A DNA stretch of 64,000 nucleotides from Streptomyces sp. APSN-46.1 (GCF_022815725.1 NZ_JALGRF010000007.1:124001-188000); one strand, 5' to 3'; numbered from the stretch's first letter, positions 8,672-18,095 are shown. Notes: generated by a model from the sequence alone, not told the origin. Translations and numbers: made by a program.

Positions 8672-10249
8672 TCAGCCCTTCGAGATCTCCCAGAAGCGGA
8701 AGACGGTCGAGGCGTCCAGGGACCACTGGAGGCCGGTCACGTTCTGGCGGGCGACGGCGTACTGCTTGCCCTGCCAGAGCGGGAGGAGCGGGATCTCCTC
8801 GGCGACGATGTCCTGGAGGCGGCCGTAGTCCATGGTGGCCGCGGTGCGGTCGGACTTGGCGGAGGTCGAGGGGATGATCGTCCCGGTGATCTCCTTGTTC
8901 TCGTAGTTGTTGCCGAGGACGTTGCCCGGGCCGAAGAACGGCTGGGTGAAGTTGTCGGCGTCCGGGTAGTCGGGCACCCAGCCCTTCACGTAGACGCCGT
9001 ACTTGCCGGCCTCGATGTCCTTCTCGTACTGGTCGAAGGGGATGGACTTGACCTCGGCCTCGAAGAGCCCGCTGTCGTTGAGCATCTTGGCTATGGCCTG
9101 GAACTCCTGGTCCGTGGCCGGGCCGTAGCGGGTGGGCGTCGAGTACAGGGTCAGCTTGACCTTGTCCTTGATGTTGGCCGCGCGCAGGACGGCCTTGGCC
9201 TTCTCGGGCTGCGGGGTGCCGCCGTAGCGGTCGAAGAAGGCGGTGTTGTGCGAGCCGATGCCGGCCGGGACGATCGAGTACAGCGAGGTCGCGGTGCCCT
9301 GGTAGACGCCCTGGACGAGCGCTTCGCGGTCGACGAGGTAGGCGATGGCCTTGCGGACGGGGAGCTTTCCGGCGACCGGGTCGTTCATGTTGAAGACGAG
9401 GTGCTGGACCTCGGCTCCGGTGCCCTGGACGACTTCGACCTTCTGCTCTCCGGTCTTGTTGGAGAGGTCGGCGATGTCCTTGGCGGCGAGGCCCCGGTAG
9501 GCGAAGTCGACGTCGCCGCTTTCCAGGACCTTCTTGAGGGCGGCCTGGTCGTCGGTGAAGAACTTCATGGTCACGCCGTTGTTCTTCGGCTTGGCCTTGC
9601 CCGTGTAGGAGTCGTTGACCGAGAAGTTGGCGCTCTTGTCGTTGATCGAGTCGAGCTTGTAGACGCCGGAGCCGGTGGCCTTGCCGTCGGTGCGGAGCTT
9701 GTCGGCCGGGTATTCGGTGTGGTCGACGATGGCGCCGGCGCCCGAGGCGATCTTGCTGGGGAAGGTCGCGTCGGACGTCTTGAGGTGGAAGACGACGGTC
9801 TTCTCGTCGGGGGCGTCGATGCTCGCGATCGACGAGAGCATCACGGCCGGGCCGTTCTCGTCGTTGATCTTCAGCGTGCGTTCGAAGGAGTGCTTGACGT
9901 CCTTCGAGGTGAGGCTGTTGCCGTTGCTGAACTTCAGGTTGGGGCGCAGGACGCACTTGTAGAGCTTGCTGTCGCCGCCCTCGAAGGTGCAGGCCTGGGC
10001 GGCGTCGGGCTCCGGCGTCGTGCCGCCCTTGGGGAAGCTGAGCAGGGACTGGAAGACGTTGTTGAAGAGCAGCCACGAGCCCGGGTCGTAGCCCGACGCG
10101 GGGTCGGTTGCCTTGACCTTGTCGGATATGCCCATGACCACGCCCTTGCCGCCGTCCGCGGCCGTGCCTTCTTGCGAACCGCAACCGCTGAGCAGCGCGG
10201 CGGCGGTGGCTGCGCCGAGCGGGGCCGCCAACCACTGGTTACGTCTCAT
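8672..10249 (-). CDS. Family 5 (peptide/nickel-type) solute-binding lipoprotein
   Basis: Extracytoplasmic receptor of an oligopeptide-type ABC importer, 525 aa. The N-terminus MRRNQWLAAP is followed by a hydrophobic stretch and lipobox ALLSGC (C23), so it is predicted to be lipid-anchored. The body has SBP_bac_5 features (LRPNLKFSNGNSLTSKDVKHSFER; PLLPLWQGKQYAVAR). Start 10249 has GAAGGA ten bases upstream. It lies 74 bases downstream of a paralogue on the same strand. No permease or ATPase gene is in the surrounding sequence, so it must use a transporter encoded elsewhere. The ligand is unknown. Confidence 0.93.
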   Translation of the reverse strand: MRRNQWLAAPLGAATAAALLSGCGSQEGTAADGGKGVVMGISDKVKATDPASGYDPGSWLLFNNVFQSLLSFPKGGTTPEPDAAQACTFEGGDSKLYKCVLRPNLKFSNGNSLTSKDVKHSFERTLKINDENGPAVMLSSIASIDAPDEKTVVFHLKTSDATFPSKIASGAGAIVDHTEYPADKLRTDGKATGSGVYKLDSINDKSANFSVNDSYTGKAKPKNNGVTMKFFTDDQAALKKVLESGDVDFAYRGLAAKDIADLSNKTGEQKVEVVQGTGAEVQHLVFNMNDPVAGKLPVRKAIAYLVDREALVQGVYQGTATSLYSIVPAGIGSHNTAFFDRYGGTPQPEKAKAVLRAANIKDKVKLTLYSTPTRYGPATDQEFQAIAKMLNDSGLFEAEVKSIPFDQYEKDIEAGKYGVYVKGWVPDYPDADNFTQPFFGPGNVLGNNYENKEITGTIIPSTSAKSDRTAATMDYGRLQDIVAEEIPLLPLWQGKQYAVARQNVTGLQWSLDASTVFRFWEISKG

Positions 10250-10323
10250 CACGCGAACGTCCTTCACAGTCGAGCTGTTTCGTTGCGCCGGCCCGCGACA
10301 TCCGCTGCCGGTTGTTGCCGGTC

Positions 10324-11928
10324 TCAGCCGCTGACACCGCGGCCGAGTTCCCACAGTTGGAGGTCGGAGATGGCGTTGACCGACCACTCCACTCCGGTGA
10401 TCCCGTCGCGCGCGGCGACGTACTGCTTGCCCTGCCACAGGGGCAGGACGGGTACGTCCTCGGCGACGATGTCCTGCATCTCCGCGATCGCGGGTGCGGC
10501 GACGTTGCGGTCGACGGCGCGCCGGGATTCGGGGATGAGTTTGGTGCGCACCGCGGTGTTGGCGTACGGCGTGCCCAGGAAGTTGTCCTGCTCCAGGAAC
10601 GGGGCGAGGAAGTTGTCGGCGTCCGGGTAGTCGGGGAACCAGCCGAGCCCGTAGGCGGCGTAGTCGCCCTTCTTCTGGGCGGGCCGGAAGTCGGCCCATT
10701 CCTTGCCCTGGACGGTGATGTCGAAGAGCTGAGTGGAGTTCAGCTGGGTTTTGAGGGCTTCGAATTCGGCGGCCGTGCCGTCGCCGTAGTGGTCGGCGGT
10801 GTAGGTCAGGGTGAGTTTGACCGGGGTCTTGATGCCGGCGTCCTTCAGCAGGGTGGCGGCTTTGGCGGTGTTGGCCTCGCCGTACTTGTTGAAGAAGGAG
10901 TTGACGTGGCCGTTCACGGTGGTGGGGACCAGCGAGTACAGCGGCTGCGCGGACTTGCCGTAGACCTTGGCGATGAGGGCGTTGCGGTCGACGGCGGCGG
11001 CGAGTGCCTGGCGTACGGCCTTGTCCTTGACGACGGGTGCTTCGGTGTTGAAGCCGAGGTAGCGGATCTCCAGGCCGGGCAGGGGGACCAGCTTGACGCC
11101 CTTGGGGGGCTTGGCGGAGAGCTCGGTGATCTGGGCGGGCGACAGGGTGCGGGAGACCATGTGGACGGATCCGGCGGTGAGTGCCTTGCCCATGGCCGCG
11201 GAGTCGGTGAAGGTGCGCAGTTCGACTTTGTCGTTCTGAGGCTTGATGTCGCCCTTGTAGTTCGGGTTCTTGCTGAAGACGGCGCGGACGAGCCGGTTTT
11301 CCTTGACTTCGGCCTTCATGGTGTAGGGGCCGGAGCCGTCTACGGTGAAGCCTTCGCGGAGCTTCTTGGCGTCGTAGTTCTTCTCGCTGACGATGCCCGC
11401 GGCGGGGGTGGAGAGTTTGTACGGGAAGGTCGCGTCGGGGGTCTTGAGGTGGAAGACGACGGTGTCGGCGCTCTTGACTTCGACGGTGTCGAGGGTGGAG
11501 AGCAGCGAGGAGGGGCCGTTCTCGTCCTTGATCGCGAGGACGCGGTCGATGGAGAACTTGACGTCCTTGGCGGTGAGGGGCTCTCCGCCGGCGAATTTCA
11601 GTCCGGGGCGCAGGGTGCAGCGGTAGCTCTCGTTGCCGGTGTCGGTGAAGCGGCAGTCGGAGGCCGCTTCGGGGACGGGCTGGCCGCCGCCGCGCGGGGT
11701 GTGCATCAGCGTCTGGACGGTCTGGCGCAGTACGTTCCAGGCTCCGGCGTCGTAGGCGTAGGCCGGGTCGAACGGGGCGGGGGCGTAGTCGGCGGCCTCG
11801 AACCGGTCGGTGGTCCCGACGACGATCGCTCCGGAGCCCGCTCCTCCGCCGGTCGCGGTGCCGCAGGCGGCCAGCGTGGGGGTGAGCAGTCCGGCCGCGG
11901 CCGTCAGCACCATGGTCTTGCGGTTCAT
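10324..11928 (-). CDS. Family 5 solute-binding lipoprotein (paralogue)
   Basis: A 534-aa binding protein, clearly homologous to the next gene: both have LRPGLKF/LRPNLKF, GWFPDYPDADNF/GWVPDYPDADNF and VLPLWQGKQY/LLPLWQGKQY blocks. The signal peptide ends in lipobox TLAAC (C22). Start 11928 has GGGAG upstream. The pair looks like an old tandem duplication: similar framework, many substitutions in between, so probably different ligands. The region upstream (480 bases) should carry the promoter of both genes. Confidence 0.92.
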   Translation of the reverse strand: MNRKTMVLTAAAGLLTPTLAACGTATGGGAGSGAIVVGTTDRFEAADYAPAPFDPAYAYDAGAWNVLRQTVQTLMHTPRGGGQPVPEAASDCRFTDTGNESYRCTLRPGLKFAGGEPLTAKDVKFSIDRVLAIKDENGPSSLLSTLDTVEVKSADTVVFHLKTPDATFPYKLSTPAAGIVSEKNYDAKKLREGFTVDGSGPYTMKAEVKENRLVRAVFSKNPNYKGDIKPQNDKVELRTFTDSAAMGKALTAGSVHMVSRTLSPAQITELSAKPPKGVKLVPLPGLEIRYLGFNTEAPVVKDKAVRQALAAAVDRNALIAKVYGKSAQPLYSLVPTTVNGHVNSFFNKYGEANTAKAATLLKDAGIKTPVKLTLTYTADHYGDGTAAEFEALKTQLNSTQLFDITVQGKEWADFRPAQKKGDYAAYGLGWFPDYPDADNFLAPFLEQDNFLGTPYANTAVRTKLIPESRRAVDRNVAAPAIAEMQDIVAEDVPVLPLWQGKQYVAARDGITGVEWSVNAISDLQLWELGRGVSG

Positions 11929-12237
11929 GCTGGAAGTACTCCCTATACCGGCACTTGCTCAAAGCGGTGTGAAGGGCACTTCGCGGCGGTCGCCCGTTCA
12001 GGGCGGAACGATCGGGCCGGTGGTGTGACGATCGGTCCACGCGGTCTCGGCACAGGGGTGTGTGCCGGGACGGCAGAGGTGCGGCGCAGTGCCCGGGATC
12101 GACCCTAGTGGCCTGGGGCGGGATGGCTGGAACTGGCCCGAGTTGGGGCGTAATCGCACGGTGATGGGTGCGGACTGCCTGTTCATGCGGGGGTCGCCGC
12201 AGATGGGGTCAGGAGCTGATCAATCCGGACACAAGGG

Positions 12238-12275
12238 AAGCCCCCGACAGGGCCTGACAGGTCCGTCGGGGGCTT
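12238..12275 (-). terminator. Terminator hairpin after the HAD gene
   Basis: AAGCCCCCGAC (12238-12248) pairs with GTCGGGGGCTT (12265-12275) across a 16-base loop that can itself pair partly. Confidence 0.7.
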
Positions 12276-12280
12276 GACGC

Positions 12281-12294
12281 GTGACCAAGGTCAC
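12281..12294. promoter_or_regulatory. Perfect 14-bp palindrome GTGACCAAGGTCAC
   Basis: Self-complementary over all 14 bases. It lies between the HAD stop and its terminator, 353 bases upstream of the binding-protein start. Possibly a regulator site; ownership unknown. Confidence 0.35.
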
Positions 12295-12408
12295 TTGCGG
12301 CAACTGCCCCGGAAGGGGTGGAATTTCAGCCTCCGGGGTGTTGCGCGGAAGATTCTTCCACTGTGCCGCATTCTTACGCACGTTTCGTTCGGTACGCAGC
12401 GTGCGCGA

Positions 12409-13110
12409 TTAGTTCAGCGGAGTGATGAGGGAGCGCAGGAACGTCAGGTCCACGTCCTCCAGCGAGCTGACGATCGTGCGGCCCGGCGCGGGCGCGATCA
12501 TGCCGACCGAGGGGACGGCCACGACCCGGCAGCCGGCGGCCTCGGCGGAGGCGACCCCGGTGGCGGTGTCCTCGATGACGGCGCAGCGCGAGGGGTGGGC
12601 GCCGAGGGTGCGGGCGGCGAGGAGGTAGGGGTCGGGGTGGGGCTTGGTGCGGGACACCTCGTCGCCGGCGACGCTCAGGGCGAACCGCTCGGGGCCGAGG
12701 GAGCGCAGCACGCGGTCGATGACGCGGCGGTGGGAGGCGGAGACGAGGGCGGTGGGCACGTTGTGCCGGGCCAGCTCGGTCAGCAGCCGCTCGGCGCCGG
12801 GCATGAGCGGCACCTGGTCGGCGATGCGCGCCTCGAAGCGCTCGTTGAGCAGGACGCTGAGCTCCGAGAGGGTGATGGCGGCGCCGGTGGACTGGATGAG
12901 GAAGGCGGCGCTGCGGGTCATGGGGCCGCCGACGACGATGTCCCGCCAGGAGTCGTCGAGGCGGTGGCCGAGTTCGCCGAAGATGTCCACCTCGATCTCC
13001 CACCAGAAGCCCTCGGTGTCGACGAGGGTGCCGTCCATGTCGAGCAGCACCGCCTGCAGGGCGTGTCCGTCGGCCGTACGGACAACGGGGGCGGAAACGG
13101 TGCTGGTCAT
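12409..13110 (-). CDS. HAD-superfamily phosphatase
   Basis: A 233-aa HAD subfamily IA hydrolase resembling beta-phosphoglucomutase/CbbY-type sugar-phosphate phosphatases. Motif I is LLDMDGTLVDTEG (D24 nucleophile, D26), motif II TALVSAS, motif III Lys in SRTKPHPDPY, and motif IV VIEDTATGVASAEAAG. A helical cap lies between motifs I and II. I take MTSTVS (13110) as the start, with GAGAGG upstream; an ATG three codons earlier is possible. It follows metH on the same strand but a strong hairpin lies between, so it may be transcribed alone. Substrate not predictable. Confidence 0.9.
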   Translation of the reverse strand: MTSTVSAPVVRTADGHALQAVLLDMDGTLVDTEGFWWEIEVDIFGELGHRLDDSWRDIVVGGPMTRSAAFLIQSTGAAITLSELSVLLNERFEARIADQVPLMPGAERLLTELARHNVPTALVSASHRRVIDRVLRSLGPERFALSVAGDEVSRTKPHPDPYLLAARTLGAHPSRCAVIEDTATGVASAEAAGCRVVAVPSVGMIAPAPGRTIVSSLEDVDLTFLRSLITPLN

Positions 13111-13137
13111 CCGGCACAACCTCTCTCAGGGGACGAG

Positions 13138-13193
13138 AAGGCCGGCCGCCTCTTCCCCATGGGGCATCCCCCGGGGAGCAGGCGACCGGCCTG
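13138..13193 (-). terminator. Imperfect 21-bp hairpin after metH
   Basis: Arms 13138-13158 and 13173-13193 pair with about four mismatches (core AGGCCGG/CCGGCCT, CGCCT, TCCCC); loop 14 bases. It lies 32 bases past the metH stop. Confidence 0.65.
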
Positions 13194-13224
13194 TGTGGGA
13201 CCGACTAGTGTACGTCGGTTCGCG

Positions 13225-16200
13225 TCAGCGTGCGTTGAAATACTTCGCTTCGGGGTGGTGGATGACGATCGCGTCGGTGGACTGCTCGGGGTGGAGCTGG
13301 AACTCCTCCGACAGGTGGACGCCGATCCGCTCCGGCTGGAGGAGGTCGGCGATCTTGGCGCGGTCCTCCAGGTCGGGGCAGGCGCCGTAACCGAGGGAGA
13401 AGCGGGCACCGCGGTACTTGAGGTCGAACATGTCCTCGACCTTGGCGGGGTCCTCGCCGCCGAATCCGAGCTCGGCGCGGACCCGGGCGTGCCAGTACTC
13501 GGCCATGGCCTCGGCGAGCTGGACGGAGAGGCCGTGCAGCTCCAGGTACTCGCGGTAGGAGTCGGACTCGAACAGTTTGGCCGTGGCCTCGCCGATCTTC
13601 GAGCCGACGGTGACGACCTGGAGGCCGACGACGTCGGTCTCGCCGGACTCCTCCGGGCGGAAGAAGTCCGCGAGGCACAGGCGGCGACCGCGGCGCTGGC
13701 GCGGGAAGGTGAAGCGGGTCCGCTCGGTCCCGGAGTCGTCGAGGATGATCAGGTCCTCGCCCTTGGACACGCAGGGGAAGTAGCCGTACACGACGGCCGC
13801 CTCCAGCAGGTTCTCGGTGTGCAGCTTGTCGAGCAGGCCGCGCAGCCGCGGCCGGCCCTCGCTCTCGACGAGCTCCTCGTACGTCGCCCCGCCCGCGCGG
13901 GCCTGCTTGAGGCCCCACTGGCCCTTGAAGAGGGCGCCCTCGTCGAGCCAGGAGGCGTAGTCCTTGAGGGGGATGCCCTTGATGACGCGGGTGCCCCAGA
14001 ACGGCGGGGTGGGGACGGGGTTGTCGACGGAGACGTCGGAGCGGCCGCCCGGCTCCTGCGGCTCATCGGCCTGGAGGAGCGGGTCCGCGGCGCCGGCCGC
14101 TGATGTGGCCGGCTTCCTGGCGACGCGGCGCTGCTTGAGCTCGGGGAGCTTGGCGCCGGGGACGCCGCGCTTGACGGCGATGAGGGCGTCCATCAGGCGC
14201 AGGCCCTCGAACGCGTCGCGGGCGTAGCGGACTTCGCCCTCGTAGATCTCGTGGAGGTCCTGTTCCACGTAGGCGCGGGTGAGGGCGGCGCCGCCGAGGA
14301 TCACCGGGTAGTCGGCGGCCAGCTTGCGCTGGTTGAGCTCCTCCAGGTTCTCCTTCATGATCACGGTGGACTTGACCAGCAGGCCGGACATGCCGATGAC
14401 GTCGGCCTTGTGTTCCTGGGCCGCTTCGAGGATCGCGGAGACGGGCTGCTTGATGCCGATGTTGACGACGTTGTAGCCGTTGTTCGTCAGGATGATGTCG
14501 ACGAGGTTCTTGCCGATGTCGTGGACGTCGCCGCGGACGGTGGCCAGGACGATCGTGCCCTTACCCTCGTCGTCGGTCTTCTCCATGTGGGGTTCGAGGT
14601 AGGCGACGGCCGTCTTCATGACCTCGGCGGACTGGAGGACGAAGGGGAGCTGCATCTGGCCGGAGCCGAACAGCTCGCCGACGACCTTCATGCCCTCCAG
14701 GAGGGTGTCGTTGACGATGTCGAGGGCGGGGCGGGTCTGGAGGGCCTCGTCGAGGTCGGTCTCCAGGCCGTTCTTCTCGCCGTCGATGATGCGGCGCTGG
14801 AGGCGCTCGTCCAGGGGCAGCGCGAGGAGTTCCTCGGCCCTGCCCGCCTTGAGGGACTTGGTGTTGACGCCCTCGAAGAGGGCCATCAGCTTCTGGAGGG
14901 GGTCGTAGTCGCCCTCGCGCCGGTCGTAGATCAGGTCGAGGGCGGTGTTGACCTGTTCCTCGTCGAAGCGGGCGATCGGCAGGATCTTCGAGGCGTGCAC
15001 GATGGCCGAGTCCAGGCCCGCCTTGACGCACTCGTCGAGGAAGACCGAGTTCAGCAGCACGCGCGCGGCCGGGTTGAGGCCGAAGGAGATGTTCGACAGG
15101 CCCAGCGTCGTCTGGACGTCGGGGTGGCGCCGCTTGAGCTCGCGGATCGCCTCGATCGTGGCGATGCCGTCCTTGCGGGACTCCTCCTGGCCGGTGCAGA
15201 TCGTGAAGGTGAGGGTGTCGATGAGGATGTCCGACTCGTGGATCCCCCAGTTGCCCGTCAGATCGTCGATGAGGCGTTCGGCGATGGCGACCTTGTGTTC
15301 GACGGTGCGGGCCTGGCCCTCCTCGTCGATCGTGAGGGCGATCAGCGCCGCGCCGTGCTCCTGGGCCAGTCGGGTGACCTTCGCGAAGCGGGATTCCGGA
15401 CCGTCGCCGTCCTCGTAGTTCACCGAGTTGATGACGGCGCGGCCGCCGAGCTTCTCCAGACCGGCCCGGATGACGGGAACCTCGGTGGAGTCCAGCACGA
15501 TCGGCAGCGTCGACGCGGTGGCGAAGCGGCCGGCCAGTTCCTCCATGTCGGCGACGCCGTCGCGGCCCACGTAGTCCACGCAGAGGTCGAGCATGTGCGC
15601 GCCCTCGCGGATCTGGTCGCGCGCCATCTCCACGCAGTCGTCCCAGCGGGCCTCCAGCATGGCCTCACGGAACTTCTTCGAGCCGTTGGCGTTGGTGCGC
15701 TCGCCGATGGCCATGTACGAGGTGTCCTGGCGAAACGGGACGGTCTGGTAGAGGGAGGAGGCGCCGGGCTCCGGGCGCGGCTCGCGCGCGGCCGGTGCCT
15801 GTGCGCGCACCCGCTCGACGACCTGGCGCAGGTGCTCGGGGGTGGTACCGCAGCAGCCGCCGACCAGGGACAGACCGTACTCGCGGACGAAGGTCTCCTG
15901 GGCGTCGGCGAGCTCGGTCGCGGACAGCGGGTAGTGCGCGCCGTTCTTGCCGAGGACGGGGAGGCCGGCGTTCGGCATGCAGGAGAGCGGGATGCGGGAG
16001 TTGCGCGCGAGGTAGCGCAGGTGCTCGCTCATCTCGGCGGGGCCGGTGGCGCAGTTCAGGCCGATCATGTCGATGCCCAGCGGCTCCAGCGAGGTGAGGG
16101 CCGCGCCGATCTCGGAGCCCAGCAGCATCGTGCCGGTGGTCTCGACGGTGACGGAGCAGATCAGCGGCACGGAGATGCCGAGGGCCTCCATGGCGCGCCG

Positions 16201-16761
16201 GGCGCCGATGATGGAGGACTTGGTCTGGAGGAGGTCCTGCGTGGTCTCGACGAGCAGCGCGTCCGCGCCGCCGGAGATCAGGCCCTCGGCGTTGACCTGG
16301 TAGGCGTCGCGGATGGTCGCGTAGTCGATGTGGCCGAGGGTGGGCAGCTTCGTGCCGGGGCCCATGGAGCCGAGTACCCAGCGCTGCTGTCCGGTGGAGG
16401 CGGTGAACTCGTCGGCGACCTCGCGGGCGATGCGGGCGCCGGATTCGGACAGCTCGAAGTTCCGCTCGGCGATGTCGTACTCGGCGAGCGCGGCGAAGTT
16501 CGCGCCGAACGTGTTGGTCTCGACACAGTCCACGCCGACCGAGAAGTACTCCTCGTGGACGGAGCGCACGATGTCGGGGCGGGTGACGTTGAGGACCTCG
16601 TTGCAGCCTTCGAGGTTCTGGAAGTCTTCGAGGGTGGGGTCCTGCGCTTGGAGCATCGTTCCCATGGCTCCGTCGGCGACGACCACACGGGTCGCGAGCG
16701 CCTCGCGGAGGGCATCGGCCCGGTTCTGCGGGTCGGTGGGCAGGTTCGGCAACGAGGCCAT
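13225..16761 (-). CDS. metH: Cobalamin-dependent methionine synthase
   Basis: Transfers the methyl group of 5-methyltetrahydrofolate to homocysteine through methylcobalamin; last step of methionine synthesis. The 1178-aa protein has all four modules: homocysteine-binding domain with zinc cysteines (GLNCATG, GGCCGTTPEHL); pterin-binding domain (YMAIGERTNANGSKKF onward); cobalamin domain with DVHDIGKN, whose His is the lower axial cobalt ligand (around residue 745); and C-terminal reactivation domain with YGACPDL. ATG at 16761 follows AGGGAG. The 251-base divergent region shared with gylR seems too short for, and shows no obvious, B12 riboswitch. Confidence 0.97.
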   Translation of the reverse strand: MASLPNLPTDPQNRADALREALATRVVVADGAMGTMLQAQDPTLEDFQNLEGCNEVLNVTRPDIVRSVHEEYFSVGVDCVETNTFGANFAALAEYDIAERNFELSESGARIAREVADEFTASTGQQRWVLGSMGPGTKLPTLGHIDYATIRDAYQVNAEGLISGGADALLVETTQDLLQTKSSIIGARRAMEALGISVPLICSVTVETTGTMLLGSEIGAALTSLEPLGIDMIGLNCATGPAEMSEHLRYLARNSRIPLSCMPNAGLPVLGKNGAHYPLSATELADAQETFVREYGLSLVGGCCGTTPEHLRQVVERVRAQAPAAREPRPEPGASSLYQTVPFRQDTSYMAIGERTNANGSKKFREAMLEARWDDCVEMARDQIREGAHMLDLCVDYVGRDGVADMEELAGRFATASTLPIVLDSTEVPVIRAGLEKLGGRAVINSVNYEDGDGPESRFAKVTRLAQEHGAALIALTIDEEGQARTVEHKVAIAERLIDDLTGNWGIHESDILIDTLTFTICTGQEESRKDGIATIEAIRELKRRHPDVQTTLGLSNISFGLNPAARVLLNSVFLDECVKAGLDSAIVHASKILPIARFDEEQVNTALDLIYDRREGDYDPLQKLMALFEGVNTKSLKAGRAEELLALPLDERLQRRIIDGEKNGLETDLDEALQTRPALDIVNDTLLEGMKVVGELFGSGQMQLPFVLQSAEVMKTAVAYLEPHMEKTDDEGKGTIVLATVRGDVHDIGKNLVDIILTNNGYNVVNIGIKQPVSAILEAAQEHKADVIGMSGLLVKSTVIMKENLEELNQRKLAADYPVILGGAALTRAYVEQDLHEIYEGEVRYARDAFEGLRLMDALIAVKRGVPGAKLPELKQRRVARKPATSAAGAADPLLQADEPQEPGGRSDVSVDNPVPTPPFWGTRVIKGIPLKDYASWLDEGALFKGQWGLKQARAGGATYEELVESEGRPRLRGLLDKLHTENLLEAAVVYGYFPCVSKGEDLIILDDSGTERTRFTFPRQRRGRRLCLADFFRPEESGETDVVGLQVVTVGSKIGEATAKLFESDSYREYLELHGLSVQLAEAMAEYWHARVRAELGFGGEDPAKVEDMFDLKYRGARFSLGYGACPDLEDRAKIADLLQPERIGVHLSEEFQLHPEQSTDAIVIHHPEAKYFNAR

Positions 16762-16973
16762 GGCTGAGCTCCCTGGAATGCGACGGCTGTCGGCTTTACA
16801 CCCCCATCTGTAGTCAAGGGTGCACGCGGTCAGGGTAACCGCGCGGCGCGAACCCCGGTGGAGGTGTCCCACGTGGCGGACGGCATTCTGGGCGTGGGGC
16901 CTGAACGGGGTGTCCGAAACCAGTCGTCCGGAGACCTGCCACATCGTGCGCGAGGTCGGCATCGACCGATACT

Positions 16974-16990
16974 GTTCAGCATTGTCGAAC
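16974..16990 (+). promoter_or_regulatory. Candidate GylR operator upstream of gylR
   Basis: GTTCAGCATTGTCGAAC, inverted GTTC/GAAC ends. The 12-mer GCATTGYCGAAC recurs in front of the glycerol operon (17957-17968). It lies 23 bases before the gylR start, consistent with autorepression. Confidence 0.55.
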
Positions 16991-17012
16991 TACGTCAGCA
17001 GGAGGCTGCGCG

Positions 17013-17780
17013 ATGGCACGGAACATCCAGTCGCTCGAACGAGCCGCTGCGATGCTGCGGCTCCTGGCGGGCGGCGAGCGCCGGCTGGGACTCTCGGATG
17101 TGGCGGGCGCCCTGGGCCTCGCCAAGGGCACCGCGCACGGGATCCTGCGCACCCTTCAGGCCGAGGGCTTCGTGGAGCAGGACCCCGCCTCCGGCCGCTA
17201 CCAGCTCGGCGCGGAGCTGCTGCGCCTGGGCAACAGCTATCTGGACGTCCACGAGCTGCGCGCCCGCGCCCTGGTGTGGACGGACGACCTGGCCCGGGCG
17301 AGCGGCGAGAGCGTGTACGTGGGGGTGCTCCACAAGAGCGGGGTGCTGATCATGCACCACGTGTTCCGGCCCGACGACAGCCGCCAGGTGCTGGAGGTGG
17401 GGGCCATGCAGCCGCTGCACTCCACGGCCCTGGGCAAGGTGCTGTCGGCGTACGACCCGGTGGCGCACACGGAGGCCATGGAGGTGGAGCGCGAGGCGTT
17501 CACGCCCCGGACGGTCACGGACGCGGCGGGCTTCGAGGAAGTGCTGGACCTGGCCCGGGCCCGCGGCTGGGCGGCCGACGTCGAGGAGACGTGGGACGGC
17601 ATCGCCTCGGTGGCGGCGCCCATCCTGGACCGGCGCCGGATGCCCGTCGGCGCGGTGGCCGTGGCGGGGGCCGTGGAGCGGGTCTGCGGGGAGTCCGGTG
17701 AGCCCCGGGCGGCCCTGGTGGCCTCGGTGCGCGACTGCGCCAGGGCGGTTTCGCGCGACCTTGGCGCGGGCCGGTTCTGA
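17013..17780 (+). CDS. gylR: IclR-family regulator of glycerol catabolism GylR
   Basis: Repressor of the glycerol operon; 255 aa, the size known for Streptomyces GylR (254 aa). The N-terminal winged helix-turn-helix (residues 5-65; LSDVAGALGLAKGTAHGILRTLQ) is followed by the IclR effector domain (VGVLHKSGVLIMHHV; ALGKVLSAY). AGGAGG stands eight bases before the ATG at 17013. The gene directly precedes glpF-glpK-glpD on the same strand and is divergent from metH. The effector is expected to be glycerol or glycerol-3-phosphate from work on S. coelicolor. Identity rests on family plus synteny. Confidence 0.93.
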   Translation: MARNIQSLERAAAMLRLLAGGERRLGLSDVAGALGLAKGTAHGILRTLQAEGFVEQDPASGRYQLGAELLRLGNSYLDVHELRARALVWTDDLARASGESVYVGVLHKSGVLIMHHVFRPDDSRQVLEVGAMQPLHSTALGKVLSAYDPVAHTEAMEVEREAFTPRTVTDAAGFEEVLDLARARGWAADVEETWDGIASVAAPILDRRRMPVGAVAVAGAVERVCGESGEPRAALVASVRDCARAVSRDLGAGRF

Positions 17781-18095
17781 CCTTGCTTTGACCGCACCCA
17801 TGGCACGAGCGTGCGCCATTGGGTGTATTTCGCCATTTCCTGACCATTGAATGGCCGGTTTTGGGCGATCGTACCTAGTGGTAACGATCCGGCATTTGAC
17901 CTGGCCGACTCTTGACGCGTTCTTCACCCGGGCGGAAAACTGCCGTTCACCGGTCGGCATTGCCGAACACCTAACGGCAATACGCGCTAGGGTGTGGCGA
18001 GGCCAAGGACTGGTGCAGCACTCACCGAGTGCGCGGAACCACCGGAGGGACCCGGTTTCCGCCCACCCCTGGACGTATGACGTAAGGAGTCGCGG
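17781..18095 (+). promoter_or_regulatory. gylC-gylA-gylB operon promoter region (315 bases)
   Basis: Non-coding. It contains an imperfect inverted repeat GATCGTACC/GGTAACGATC (17869-17891 area), a TTGACG hexamer near 17911, the operator-like block 17941-17979 and TAGGGT at about 17988, which fits a HrdB-type -10. No TTGACN lies at the right distance for that -10, so the start site is uncertain. The leader runs to the TAAGGAG ribosome site at 18083. Confidence 0.55.
17941..17979 (+). promoter_or_regulatory. Candidate GylR operator of the glycerol operon
   Basis: Nested palindromes: perfect TCGGCA-T-TGCCGA at 17954-17966 inside outer arms TGCCGTT (17941-17947) and AACGGCA (17973-17979). The core matches the element before gylR. 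Confidence 0.6.

Larger units (their letters stand above)
11929..12408. other. 480-base intergenic region between binding-protein gene and HAD gene
   Basis: No convincing coding sequence. It contains the candidate terminator of the HAD gene (12238-12275) and a perfect 14-bp palindrome GTGACCAAGGTCAC (12281-12294). The remainder, toward 11929, should hold the promoter of the two binding-protein genes, but I cannot place -10/-35 boxes with confidence. Confidence 0.6.

Noticed and set aside
16762..17012. Cobalamin or SAM riboswitch before metH
   Set aside because: The 251-base divergent region also serves gylR. I could not find a B12-box-like core or a convincing fold.
17905..17995. A defined HrdB promoter for the glycerol operon
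   Set aside because: TTGACG near 17911 and TAGGGT near 17988 are each good boxes, but the distance between them is far too long to form one promoter.
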